Assembly: GCA_043779285.1 (NCBI GenBank)
Contig: JAYWEL010000190.1
Span: 1-20,198 of the forward strand
Direction: 5' to 3'
Source of the DNA: MGR-bin208 sp043779285
Lineage (GTDB): Bacteria > Bacteroidota > Bacteroidia > Chitinophagales > Chitinophagaceae
Length of the DNA stretch: 20,198 bases
The position numbers and the translations under genes were made by a program. Below the pieces are notes generated by a model. It worked only from the letters and a program-made list of their open reading frames with translations. It was not told where the DNA came from and did no database searches. This document shows, in pieces, positions 7,187 to 14,613 of this stretch; the first letter of the stretch is position 1; every line of letters starts with the position of its first letter.

Positions 7187-8170
7187 TTAAAAACACTCCT
7201 CAACCAATTTTGTATAAAACTCTTTTAACGACCATCCCATGGCAATTACCTGTTGTGGCACAAGGCTAACATCACTTTGGCCGGGTATCGTATTTATTTC
7301 GAGCATAAAAGGTTTTGCTTTTTCTTCGTTATAAATAAAATCAATTCGCACAACGCCACGGCAATTGAAAACACTGTAAATCTTTATTGCGGCTTCTCTC
7401 ACTTTATTTGCAATGGTTTCATCTACATCTGCTGGGGTGACTTCCTTAGCAATTCCTTCATATTTAGCTTCGTAATCAAAAAACTCATTGTTGCTGATAA
7501 TCTCTGTCATTGGAAGGCAAATAATATGGCCTTTTGTTTTAAAAACACCGATGGTGAGTTCTCTTCCTACAATCATTTCTTCAACCAATACCTGATCATC
7601 TTCCGCAAATGCTTTATCAATAGCAGCTTGAAGAAATGATTGATCATTCACTTTACTCATACCAATACTCGATCCGCCATTATTTGGTTTTACAAAAACC
7701 GGAAAATTTAATTGGGCAGAAGTTTGAGCAATATCAAAAGGAGCATCTTTAAATAAATGAATCGATTCTGCAACATTTATACCAGACATAGCTGCCACAG
7801 CAACCGTATAACGTTTGTTGAAAGTTATTGCAGAACTGGATGCATCACAGGAACAGTATGGAATTTTCAAAGTATCGAAATAGCCCTGCAGTTTACCATC
7901 TTCACCGGGAGTTCCATGAATTCCAATAAACACTGCATCAAATTTAATTTTTTGATTATCGATCTGCAAGGAAAAATCATTTTTGTCAATTTCAATCTTT
8001 CTTCCGTCAATTAATTTATGAATCCAGCCAGATGGATTTATATCAATGACAAAAACCTGGAAAAGTTCTTTATCCAGATTTTTCTCTATTGTAATTGCAC
8101 TTTTATACGAAATAACTGCTTCACCTGAATACCCCCCTGTAACTAAAGCAATTTTCTTTTTATTTAACAT
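7187..8170 (-). CDS. ddl: D-alanine--D-alanine ligase
   Basis: Ddl joins two D-alanines using ATP, making the dipeptide that ends the peptidoglycan stem peptide. The 327-residue protein is full length and cytoplasmic. Visible signatures are G-G-Y-S-G-E (12-17, with the Glu that binds the first D-Ala), G-I-H-G-T-P-G-E-D-G, the ATP-grasp segment V-K-P-N-N-G-G-S-S-I-G, the loop D-Y-E-A-K-Y, and the end block E-I-N-T-I-P-G. The last Tyr of E-A-K-Y is the residue found in D-Ala-D-Ala enzymes; D-Ala-D-Lac ligases differ there, so a normal dipeptide product is expected. It leads the ddl-PASTA-rhodanese group. I found no convincing promoter in front of it. Confidence 0.96.
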   Translation of the reverse strand: MLNKKKIALVTGGYSGEAVISYKSAITIEKNLDKELFQVFVIDINPSGWIHKLIDGRKIEIDKNDFSLQIDNQKIKFDAVFIGIHGTPGEDGKLQGYFDTLKIPYCSCDASSSAITFNKRYTVAVAAMSGINVAESIHLFKDAPFDIAQTSAQLNFPVFVKPNNGGSSIGMSKVNDQSFLQAAIDKAFAEDDQVLVEEMIVGRELTIGVFKTKGHIICLPMTEIISNNEFFDYEAKYEGIAKEVTPADVDETIANKVREAAIKIYSVFNCRGVVRIDFIYNEEKAKPFMLEINTIPGQSDVSLVPQQVIAMGWSLKEFYTKLVEECF

Positions 8171-8253
8171 GAATCTAAAAAATTAAAATATAAGTCGTCT
8201 TTCAACAAGCAAAAAAACGTGTTAATTTCTTTTCTTCAAAAAAAGAAATCATT

Positions 8254-8492
8254 TTACGGCTTTCCTAATCCATCAATGCCACTATCTAATACAAATTTCC
8301 ATGGTACCTCATGTTGTTTTTTCAAACTGAAACATAATCAGTTTTCCTTAAATTATCCGATGAATTCAATTTCAATGTACGGATCCAAAGGTATTTCCAA
8401 GATTCCCTGATTTAGAAACATCCAAAAAATCAGGCTGCCATATGAATCCTAGTCTTCAGAAAACGAGCAAAAGCATCAATAAATACATCATT
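8254..8492 (-). pseudogene. Probable remnant of a decayed protein gene
   Basis: This gap between ddl and the ferredoxin gene has no intact gene, but one minus-strand frame (stop TAA at 8254-8256) reads like real protein with internal stops. From the C-terminus it gives K-K-Q-H-E-V-P-W-K-F-V-L-D-S-G-I-D-G-L-G (8263-8322), then a TGA at 8338-8340, a TAA at 8353-8355, then I-L-E-I-P-L-D-P-Y-I-E-I-E-F-I-G (8356-8403), then a TAG at 8449-8451. Upstream a different frame reads D-V-F-I-D-A-F-A-R-F-L-K (about 8450-8490), which would require a frameshift. I do not recognise the family. Chance cannot be excluded, since the window is AT-rich. Confidence 0.4.
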
Positions 8493-8521
8493 CTATAATT
8501 TTTGCAAATATTTAAAATAAT

Positions 8522-8557
8522 AAAGGTGAAGAATTATCAATGATTCTTCACCTTTTT
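8522..8557. terminator. Strong 13-bp hairpin, likely terminator of the ferredoxin gene
   Basis: AAAGGTGAAGAAT (8522-8534) pairs perfectly with ATTCTTCACCTTT (8543-8555) around an 8-base loop. TTTTT ends the plus-strand side, and on the minus strand the stem is followed by ATTATTTT. The nearest gene that could end here is the ferredoxin gene, 121 bases away on the minus strand. No intact plus-strand gene precedes it. The sequence between 8558 and 8677 holds only a small AAGCAG/CTGCTT hairpin (8586-8600). Confidence 0.65.
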
Positions 8558-8677
8558 ACAGCGGAACATATCACCCGCCTGAATTAAGCAGAAACTGCTT
8601 TACTTTATAAGTACTTTCAAGTTACGATTAATATGCCATAGAAAAACAGTTAAAAGCAAATTGTTTTCCACAACTTA

Positions 8678-9025
8678 TTAAATATGCAGTTTTTCTTTTT
8701 TCGCCATCAACTCATCCACGGTTTCCTTATACATGTCATCAGGCACACAACAGTCTACCGGGCAAACTGCAGCACACTGTGGTTCTTCATGAAAACCCTG
8801 ACACTCGGTACATTTGTTTGGTACAATATAATATATATCGTTACTGACAGGATCATTCTTTTGATCCGCATCAATCAAAGTTCCATCCATCAGGGTATAC
8901 ATACCTTTCATGGTTGTGCCATCGCTGATGGCCCAGGAAACTCCGCCTTCATAAATAGCGTTATTGGGGCATTCCGGTTCGCATGCCCCGCAGTTAATAC
9001 ATTCTTCTGTGATAATAATTGCCAT
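8678..9025 (-). CDS. 2[4Fe-4S] ferredoxin
   Basis: A 115-residue dicluster ferredoxin, a small cytoplasmic electron carrier. The first motif is C9-x2-C12-x2-C15-x3-C19-P. The second is C72-x2-C75-x8-C84-x3-C88-P, with the longer x8 loop of Allochromatium/YfhL-type ferredoxins. About 50 residues separate the two motifs, longer than in clostridial ferredoxins. Two more cysteines (92, 93) follow the second motif. Such proteins usually have low redox potential. It is divergent from an acyl-CoA reductase gene, sharing a compact promoter region, but the sequence does not show that the two proteins work together. Confidence 0.93.
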   Translation of the reverse strand: MAIIITEECINCGACEPECPNNAIYEGGVSWAISDGTTMKGMYTLMDGTLIDADQKNDPVSNDIYYIVPNKCTECQGFHEEPQCAAVCPVDCCVPDDMYKETVDELMAKKEKLHI

Positions 9026-9027
9026 AA

Positions 9028-9059
9028 TTGTTCAGTTAATGGGTTGAGAATTACATTTG
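9028..9059 (+). promoter_or_regulatory. Promoter of the acyl-CoA reductase gene
   Basis: TTG (9028-9030), a 21-base spacer and TACATTTG (9052-9059) match the Bacteroidota promoter. Transcription would begin near 9064, which fits an ATG start at 9081 and rules out the upstream TTG codon at 9057, which lies inside the -7 box. Confidence 0.6.
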
Positions 9060-9062
9060 CAT

Positions 9063-9092
9063 CAAATTTATATCCAATTCATGAATTTACAA
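9063..9092 (-). promoter_or_regulatory. Promoter of the ferredoxin gene
   Basis: On the minus strand, TTG (9092-9090), a 19-base spacer and TAAATTTG (9070-9063) match the Bacteroidota promoter. Transcription would start near 9058, about 33 bases before the ferredoxin ATG. Its -7 box is separated from that of the opposite promoter by just the three bases CAT. Confidence 0.55.
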
Positions 9093-10082
9093 CATCGTAT
9101 TTATTTAATGAAAAGTATCGGTAAATATATTTTATCGGATAATGAAGTATGGAATAATGTGAAAGAGAATGCTAGTCAACATAATGGTTGGTTTATTCCT
9201 GAATTTATTGATTTAGCTATTAAAAACATTGCTGACAATTATTTATCAGAGGAAAAATTATCTGCATGGGCGGCATTTTACAAAATAGAAGAAGAAGAAT
9301 TTAACAATCCAAAAAATGTAGGAATTGTAATGGCGGGCAATATTCCTTTGGTTGGATTTCACGATCTGTTGTGTGTATTTATTTCGGGGAATAAATCGAT
9401 GATTAAAACATCTTCGAAGGATGATAAACTAATAAGGCATCTGGTAGATAAACTTATAGAATTGGATAATGAAGTCGCAGAGCTTATCCAATTTTCCGAC
9501 ATGCTGAAAAATTGTGACGCATATATTGCTACCGGCAGTAATAATTCTTCCCGGTATTTCGAGTATTATTTCAACAAATTCCCAAACATCATTCGCAGAA
9601 ACAGAACGTCAGTAGCTATTTTACGTGGCGAAGAAACAGAGGCCGAATTATTAAGCCTTGCTGATGATGTGTATTTGTTTTTTGGCCTGGGCTGCAGGAA
9701 TGTGACAAAAATTTATGTGCCAGAAAATTATGATTTTATTCCATTACTAAATGCGTTTAAAAAGTATGATTTACTCGCCCTGAACAATAAGTATAAAAAT
9801 AATTACGATTATAATCTGGCCATTCATTTATTGAATGCCAAATACTATATGAGCACTGATTCCATATTATTGATTGAAGATCAATCCATTTTCTCTCCTA
9901 TTAGTCAATTGAATTATGAATATTTCAACCGTCTGAAAGAACTTCAACAAAAACTTAATACCAATGAGGATGTTCAATGTATTGTTGGACATGAACGTGT
10001 ACCTTTTGGAATGGTGCAAAGCCCAGAATTAATGGATTATGCTGATGGAGTTGACACTATGCAGTTTTTGAAGTCGTTGTAA
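9081..10082 (+). CDS. LuxC-like acyl-CoA reductase family protein
   Basis: The protein (333 residues from the chosen start) belongs to the LuxC / acyl-CoA reductase family, which reduces activated fatty acyl groups to aldehydes with NADPH. Visible features are N-V-G-I-V-M-A-G-N-I-P-L (79-90) near the start of the nucleotide-binding part, T-G-S-N-N-S-S (151-157), and G-L-G-C-R-N-V (202-208) with Cys205 as the likely acyl-accepting cysteine. The frame opens further upstream at a TTG (9057), but the ATG at 9081 (M-N-L-Q-H-R-I) fits family N-termini and the promoter. No luxD, luxE or luciferase genes are present, so a role in bioluminescence is not suggested. The actual substrate in Bacteroidota is unknown. 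Confidence 0.85.
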   Translation: MNLQHRIYLMKSIGKYILSDNEVWNNVKENASQHNGWFIPEFIDLAIKNIADNYLSEEKLSAWAAFYKIEEEEFNNPKNVGIVMAGNIPLVGFHDLLCVFISGNKSMIKTSSKDDKLIRHLVDKLIELDNEVAELIQFSDMLKNCDAYIATGSNNSSRYFEYYFNKFPNIIRRNRTSVAILRGEETEAELLSLADDVYLFFGLGCRNVTKIYVPENYDFIPLLNAFKKYDLLALNNKYKNNYDYNLAIHLLNAKYYMSTDSILLIEDQSIFSPISQLNYEYFNRLKELQQKLNTNEDVQCIVGHERVPFGMVQSPELMDYADGVDTMQFLKSL

Positions 10083-10254
10083 AAATAAATAATTTGAAAA
10101 TATTTTTTTCTAATTTTACATTAGAAGTACGAAGAGCTTAGTAAATTTTTTGTTAAACTGGCTAAACAACTTTAAAAGGCATGACAGCTTTCGTTATTTT
10201 GTGTCCATGGCATATTTTTTTGTCCTTTTGATTAATCATTAAAAACTTAATTCG

Positions 10255-11727
10255 ATGAAGTGGAAACAGTTATTACTTATTGTAAGCATCAGTGCTACAA
10301 CGGCAATTGGAAGCGTTTGGGTTTATGATTCTATCTTCAAATCCCAGACCATCAACACGCAGGGAAATTCAAAAATTCCTTCAAATTATGCAGGCTTTTT
10401 TGAAAATGATCAAAGACCAGAATCAATGGATTTTACATCAGCATCATCTGCAGCCTTGCCGGCAGTAGTACATATAAAAACAAAGATTCCTGCAAAAAAA
10501 ATTAGCAATAATCTTCCCCGGCAACCCAGGGGAGGAATATTCGACGATATGTTTCAGGATTTTTTTAATAACCAGGGGATTGTACCCGAGCAAAGAGCTT
10601 CGGGTAGTGGAGTCATCATTAGCGAAGATGGATACATTGTCACTAATAATCACGTCATTTCCAATGGCCAGGATGGTGTTGCCGAAGAAATTACCGTTAC
10701 ACTCCATAATAAAAAAACATACAAAGCCCGTTTGATTGGAAAAGACCCGAGTACTGATTTGGCTGTTCTAAAAATTGACAGCAAAAGCCTACCTTATTTG
10801 GTTTATGGAAATTCAGATAATGTAAAAGTGGGACAATGGGTTTTAGCTGTTGGTTATCCATTAACGTTGGAAACTACTGTAACTGCAGGAATCGTTGGTG
10901 CAAAAGGACGATTTTTAGATATCAACAGTCGCCAAAGCAGCACGCCTATTGAATCCTTTATTCAAACAGATGCTGCCGTAAATCAGGGTAATAGCGGTGG
11001 AGCTTTAATCAATACCAATGGAGAATTAATTGGAATAAATTCTGCCATTCTGGCTCCTAATGGAACTTATGCTGGTTATTCATTTGCCATACCGGTGAAT
11101 CTGGTGAAAAAAATCATCAATGATATCATACAATATGGTAATGTACAAAGAGCATACCTAGGTATTGCAGCTGCAAACGATAAATTAGATGAGGGTGGTG
11201 GTGCATATATAGGTACAGTAAGTAAAGATGGTGCAGCAGCATCAGCCGGAATAAAAAGCGGAGATGTGATTACAAAAATCAATGACATTGTCATTAACTC
11301 ATGGACCGAGTTACAGGGTACTGTGGCATCTTATCGTGTAGGTGATAAAATAAAACTCACCTATAAAAGAGATGGAAAAGAATATAGTTCAACAGCTACC
11401 TTAAAAAATAAAGTGGGAAATTATGATGAAGTAGCCGTTTTGAATATTGCAGACAAACTGGGTGCAGAGCTTATTACTTTAGATAAAACGAAAGCCAATC
11501 AATACAATATTTCCGGTGGTGTAGTTGTAAAATCAATAAAAGAAGGTGGCCCTATCAGCCGAACAAGAATTTTGGAAAGCTTTATCATCACTTCGGTGAA
11601 TGGGAAGCCCATAAGTTCGATTGATGATTTGAATGCAGCTATCAGTGCGATGTATGGCAGTGTGAAACTGGAGGGTATATATCCCGGATATGATGGCATC
11701 TATACATATCCCCTGAATCTTGAATAG
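10255..11727 (+). CDS. HtrA/DegP-family periplasmic serine protease
   Basis: A 490-residue protease and chaperone of the envelope that degrades misfolded proteins. An N-terminal hydrophobic helix (about 6-26) exports or anchors it. The chymotrypsin-like domain carries the full catalytic triad: His133 in T-N-N-H-V, Asp168 in S-T-D-L-A-V, Ser247 in G-N-S-G-G-A-L. Two PDZ domains follow, about 300-385 and 395-485. Length and order match the DegP/DegQ/Htr group. The 172 bases upstream lack a clear TAnnTTTG promoter, so another sigma factor may serve it. It stands alone and ends at a terminator that overlaps the converging GH13 stop codon. Confidence 0.95.
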   Translation: MKWKQLLLIVSISATTAIGSVWVYDSIFKSQTINTQGNSKIPSNYAGFFENDQRPESMDFTSASSAALPAVVHIKTKIPAKKISNNLPRQPRGGIFDDMFQDFFNNQGIVPEQRASGSGVIISEDGYIVTNNHVISNGQDGVAEEITVTLHNKKTYKARLIGKDPSTDLAVLKIDSKSLPYLVYGNSDNVKVGQWVLAVGYPLTLETTVTAGIVGAKGRFLDINSRQSSTPIESFIQTDAAVNQGNSGGALINTNGELIGINSAILAPNGTYAGYSFAIPVNLVKKIINDIIQYGNVQRAYLGIAAANDKLDEGGGAYIGTVSKDGAAASAGIKSGDVITKINDIVINSWTELQGTVASYRVGDKIKLTYKRDGKEYSSTATLKNKVGNYDEVAVLNIADKLGAELITLDKTKANQYNISGGVVVKSIKEGGPISRTRILESFIITSVNGKPISSIDDLNAAISAMYGSVKLEGIYPGYDGIYTYPLNLE

Positions 11728-11749
11728 TTTTTTGATTAGTTTTTTTTTT

Positions 11750-11780
11750 AAATGCTCTGTCTATTCCGGAGCATTTTTTA
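11750..11780 (+). terminator. Terminator of the HtrA gene
   Basis: An 8-bp stem, AAATGCTC (11750-11757) with GAGCATTT (11769-11776), has an 11-base loop and ends in a T-run. On the minus strand the stem is followed by A, not T, so it is a plus-strand terminator only. It overlaps the stop of the converging GH13 gene (11778). Confidence 0.8.
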
Positions 11781-13142
11781 TTTCTCAAATACTTTATAAT
11801 CCCATGCTTTTATTTCAATAGTTCCAGTGGAATAAAAATCATGCTGTTTTTTTGTAAAAATATTTTTGAATGACCCTTTTATTTGTTCGTCATTTATTTC
11901 AAATTGGATATCGAATGCGGATAAATTGAGTAAAACAAAAACTTCCCGATCACCGTTTTTTCTTAAATATGCAAACACCTGATTTTTAGCTGATGTATTT
12001 ATCCGGAAGGTTTTTGCATTTTCATCGGCTGCACTAAGTGCAGGGTTTGTATAACGTAGTGTAAATAATGTTTTATAAAAGTCCGCTAATTCAAATTCGG
12101 CTGTCCATTGAATAACATCTTTATTAAAAAAATTTAACCGCTTTTTATTGGGCAATTCCTGTCCACTGTAAATTAATGGTATGCCCGGCCATGTACAACT
12201 GAATACAGCTAAAGCTTTGGCCATTTCGCCATATTTTTCATATTCTGTTCCATTCCAGCTATTCTCATCATGATTGGTTGTAAACCAGGAAAGGATTGAT
12301 CCTTTTGCAGTAGCGTTTTCGTATTTTTTCAATACAGAATCTAATGACGCAATGGTTAATTTGTTTTGGTAAAAATCTTTTGTTGTATGCATCCATGTCC
12401 ATGTATAAGCAGCATCAAAAACTTCCATGTATTCCGGATGATCTAATGGATCTAATTCGCCCAGCCAAAATACAGGTTTTATTTTTTCTAATTCAGTTCT
12501 GGCTTCCTTCCAAAAATCCAACTCCACCCAAAAGGCAAGGTCGGCCCTAAATCCGTCAATATCGGTTTCTTTTATCCAAAAAGCCATCGCATCGATCATT
12601 GCTTCTCGCATCTCCGTATTGGAAAAATCCAATTCAATAATATCATCCATACCGGATGCAATTTTAAAGTCATTGGTACTGCTATCTTTCTCATACCATT
12701 CGGGATTTGATTTAGTCCATACATGATCCCAACCGGTATGATTGGCTACCCAGTCAATAATGACTTTAAACCCCATTCCATGTGCATCCCTCACCAAATT
12801 TTTAAAATCTTCGAGGTTTCCAAATTCCGGGTTGATGGATACATAATCGGAACATGCATAATAACTTCCCATTTCACCTTTCTTATTTTTTTGCGCAATC
12901 GGGGTTATTGGCATAAACCAAAGCACTTCCACTCCCATTGATTTCAGTCGGGGTAATTCTTTTGCAAAAGCATTAAATGTTCCTTCTTGGGTATATTGTC
13001 TCAGATTAACTTCATAAATATTGGTCTGCTGAATCCAATCCACCCTATTAAAGTTTCCACTACTCATTGATGCTGAATTTGATTTTTTTTCTGAACAAGC
13101 CGACAGTAGAAAAATAATGATAAAAAGTTTATTAAATCGCAT
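11778..13142 (-). CDS. GH13 alpha-amylase-family lipoprotein
   Basis: A 454-residue glycoside hydrolase of the alpha-amylase superfamily. The signal sequence ends in the lipobox L-L-S-A-C (Cys16), so it is lipid-anchored outside the cytoplasm. The conserved GH13 regions are intact: D-W-V-A-N-H (130-135); G-F-R-A-D with the nucleophile Asp201; G-E-L-D with the acid/base Glu229; and T-N-H-D with Asp292. A C-terminal beta domain begins near 375. It should cleave or rearrange alpha-1,4 or alpha-1,6 glucans. No SusC/SusD pair or other glycan genes flank it; the only other alpha-glucan gene, a GT35 protein, lies beyond ispH. Exact specificity (maltose-forming, neopullulanase-like, or other) cannot be read from the motifs alone. 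Confidence 0.92.
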   Translation of the reverse strand: MRFNKLFIIIFLLSACSEKKSNSASMSSGNFNRVDWIQQTNIYEVNLRQYTQEGTFNAFAKELPRLKSMGVEVLWFMPITPIAQKNKKGEMGSYYACSDYVSINPEFGNLEDFKNLVRDAHGMGFKVIIDWVANHTGWDHVWTKSNPEWYEKDSSTNDFKIASGMDDIIELDFSNTEMREAMIDAMAFWIKETDIDGFRADLAFWVELDFWKEARTELEKIKPVFWLGELDPLDHPEYMEVFDAAYTWTWMHTTKDFYQNKLTIASLDSVLKKYENATAKGSILSWFTTNHDENSWNGTEYEKYGEMAKALAVFSCTWPGIPLIYSGQELPNKKRLNFFNKDVIQWTAEFELADFYKTLFTLRYTNPALSAADENAKTFRINTSAKNQVFAYLRKNGDREVFVLLNLSAFDIQFEINDEQIKGSFKNIFTKKQHDFYSTGTIEIKAWDYKVFEK

Positions 13143-13221
13143 ATAAAAAAATGAAATTGGAAGTTAATACAATTTTTCAGTTCCTGACTATGGATGAAAG
13201 ACAGTATGACAACAAACAATG

Positions 13222-13229
13222 TACCTTTG
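13222..13229 (+). promoter_or_regulatory. Possible -7 box for ispH
   Basis: TACCTTTG matches TAnnTTTG, 19 bases before the ispH ATG. No TTG/TTTG is seen at the matching distance upstream, so it is a partial match. Confidence 0.4.
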
Positions 13230-13248
13230 CAACTGACATATAATACAT

Positions 13249-14478
13249 ATGAAAAGTTTTGATGTTCCCATCATTTACCGCAGTCCATTAATTTCAGCTA
13301 TTAAAAAAAAGCGGAAAGAATTAGACAAAATGAAAAAAGACCTTGAGCCAACATTATTGGATCTGGGACCTATTCAGTTTTTTCTGGCCCGGCATTTTGG
13401 ATTTTGCTATGGAGTAGAAAATGCTATTGATATAGCTTTCAGAACCGTAGAAGAAAACCCTGGTAAACGGATTTTTCTGTTGAGTGAAATGATTCACAAT
13501 CCACAGGTCAATGATGATTTAAAAGCCCATGGCGTTTCTTTTTTGCAAGACACATATGGCCAAGAACTGGTTTCTTTTGATGAATTAACACCAGAAGATA
13601 TTGTTTTGATTCCTGCTTTTGGAACAACAATAGAAATAGAAGCGAAACTTAAAAACATAGGAATACAAACCGATAAATATAATACCACTTGCCCTTTTGT
13701 AGAAAAAGTTTGGAACCGTTCAGCTGCAATTGCAGAAAATAATTATACCATCATCATTCATGGCAAACCAAAGCATGAAGAAACCAGGGCCACGTTTTCA
13801 CATGCCGCATTAAATGCCCCATCCATCATTGTAAAAGACATGCAAGAAGCAAAGGCTTTAGCTGGTTATATCAATGGGGAGAAATCAATTGCCGACTTCT
13901 ATATTGAATTTGCCGGGCAATATTCTCACGGTTTTGATATTGAGAAAAACCTGGAACGAATCGGGGTTGTTAATCAAACAACAATGCTAGCCAGCGACAC
14001 GCAAGCCATTGCCGATTTTTTAAAACAGACCATGCAAGACAAACATCATATTGATGAAAAAAATATCAGTGATCGCTTTGCAGACACCCGGGACACATTA
14101 TGTTACGCCACAAATGACAATCAAACAGCAGTGATTGGCATGCTTAATACAGATGCAGACCTGGCCATTGTTGTAGGAGGTTATAATTCTTCAAACACTT
14201 CGCATTTGGTAGAACTCTGTGAAGAAAAACTGCCCACTTATTTTATTAAAGATGATGAGAATATTCTTTCCGCTAACAGCATCCGGCATTATTTATTAAA
14301 TAAAAAAGAAGAAATTATTACTACAAATTATTTGCCAGAAACTAAGCCTTTGAAAATTCTAATTACATGCGGAGCCTCATGCCCTGATGCATTTGTAGAA
14401 TCAGTGATGAATAAAATAGCCGGATTTTATAAAACAACCATCTCGTTAAATGAAATGATGCTTCAGTTCGAAAACTAA
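13249..14478 (+). CDS. ispH: 4-hydroxy-3-methylbut-2-enyl diphosphate reductase
   Basis: IspH carries out the last step of the MEP isoprenoid pathway, reducing HMBPP to IPP and DMAPP with a [4Fe-4S] cluster. The three cluster cysteines are Cys53 (G-F-C-Y-G-V), Cys148 (T-T-C-P-F-V) and Cys285 (D-T-L-C-Y-A-T). Substrate-binding residues include E-M-I-H-N-P (80-85), H-E-E-T (176-179), N-Q-T-T and N-S-S-N. At 409 residues it is the long form shared by Bacteroidota, cyanobacteria and plants, with extra N-terminal residues and an insert before the third cysteine. The ATG at 13249 (M-K-S-F-D-V-P-I-I-Y-R-S-P-L) gives the normal N-terminus of this form. It has divergent promoters with the GH13 gene. 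Confidence 0.97.
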   Translation: MKSFDVPIIYRSPLISAIKKKRKELDKMKKDLEPTLLDLGPIQFFLARHFGFCYGVENAIDIAFRTVEENPGKRIFLLSEMIHNPQVNDDLKAHGVSFLQDTYGQELVSFDELTPEDIVLIPAFGTTIEIEAKLKNIGIQTDKYNTTCPFVEKVWNRSAAIAENNYTIIIHGKPKHEETRATFSHAALNAPSIIVKDMQEAKALAGYINGEKSIADFYIEFAGQYSHGFDIEKNLERIGVVNQTTMLASDTQAIADFLKQTMQDKHHIDEKNISDRFADTRDTLCYATNDNQTAVIGMLNTDADLAIVVGGYNSSNTSHLVELCEEKLPTYFIKDDENILSANSIRHYLLNKKEEIITTNYLPETKPLKILITCGASCPDAFVESVMNKIAGFYKTTISLNEMMLQFEN

Positions 14479-14508
14479 AGCATCACTTCGCATATTTATA
14501 CACAGCTT

Positions 14509-14613
14509 ATACCATCTTGATTTACTAAATAGTCCAACGGACTATGTGTAAACCTTAGATGGTATTATACCGCAGAAAAGCGCATTGGACTATTTACTGT
14601 TTATAAGCGGTAT
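14509..14613. repeat. Nested and overlapping inverted repeats
   Basis: A long imperfect hairpin spans 14509-14565: ATACCATCT/AGATGGTAT (outer), TTTAC/GTAAA, then ATAGTCC/GGACTAT around an AAC loop. TAAATAGTCCAA (14526-14537) can instead pair with a second perfect 12-base partner, TTGGACTATTTA (14585-14596). GGTATTATACC (14561-14571) is itself a palindrome, and ATACCGC (14567-14573) pairs with GCGGTAT (14607-14613). The set fills most of the gap between the converging ispH and GT35 genes. It might end transcription of both genes or be a small palindromic mobile element. No clear T-run is present. Confidence 0.6.

Noticed and set aside
8219..8410. A 63-residue plus-strand open frame opposite the gene remnant
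   Set aside because: Its composition (many Ser, Asn, Phe, no clear domain) does not look coding, and the opposite strand reads better as protein remains.
8406..8434. CCTGATTT/AAATCAGG inverted repeat as a terminator
   Set aside because: The loop is 13 bases, no T-run follows on either strand, and it lies within the apparent gene remnant.
9057..9080. Upstream TTG start for the acyl-CoA reductase
   Set aside because: The TTG lies inside the -7 promoter box, and the family N-terminus begins at the ATG at 9081.
10200..10235. Possible sigma-54 promoter upstream of the HtrA gene (TGGCAT then TTG)
   Set aside because: The spacing between the GG and the would-be GC is off by one and the second element reads GT, not GC. 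No activator gene is nearby.
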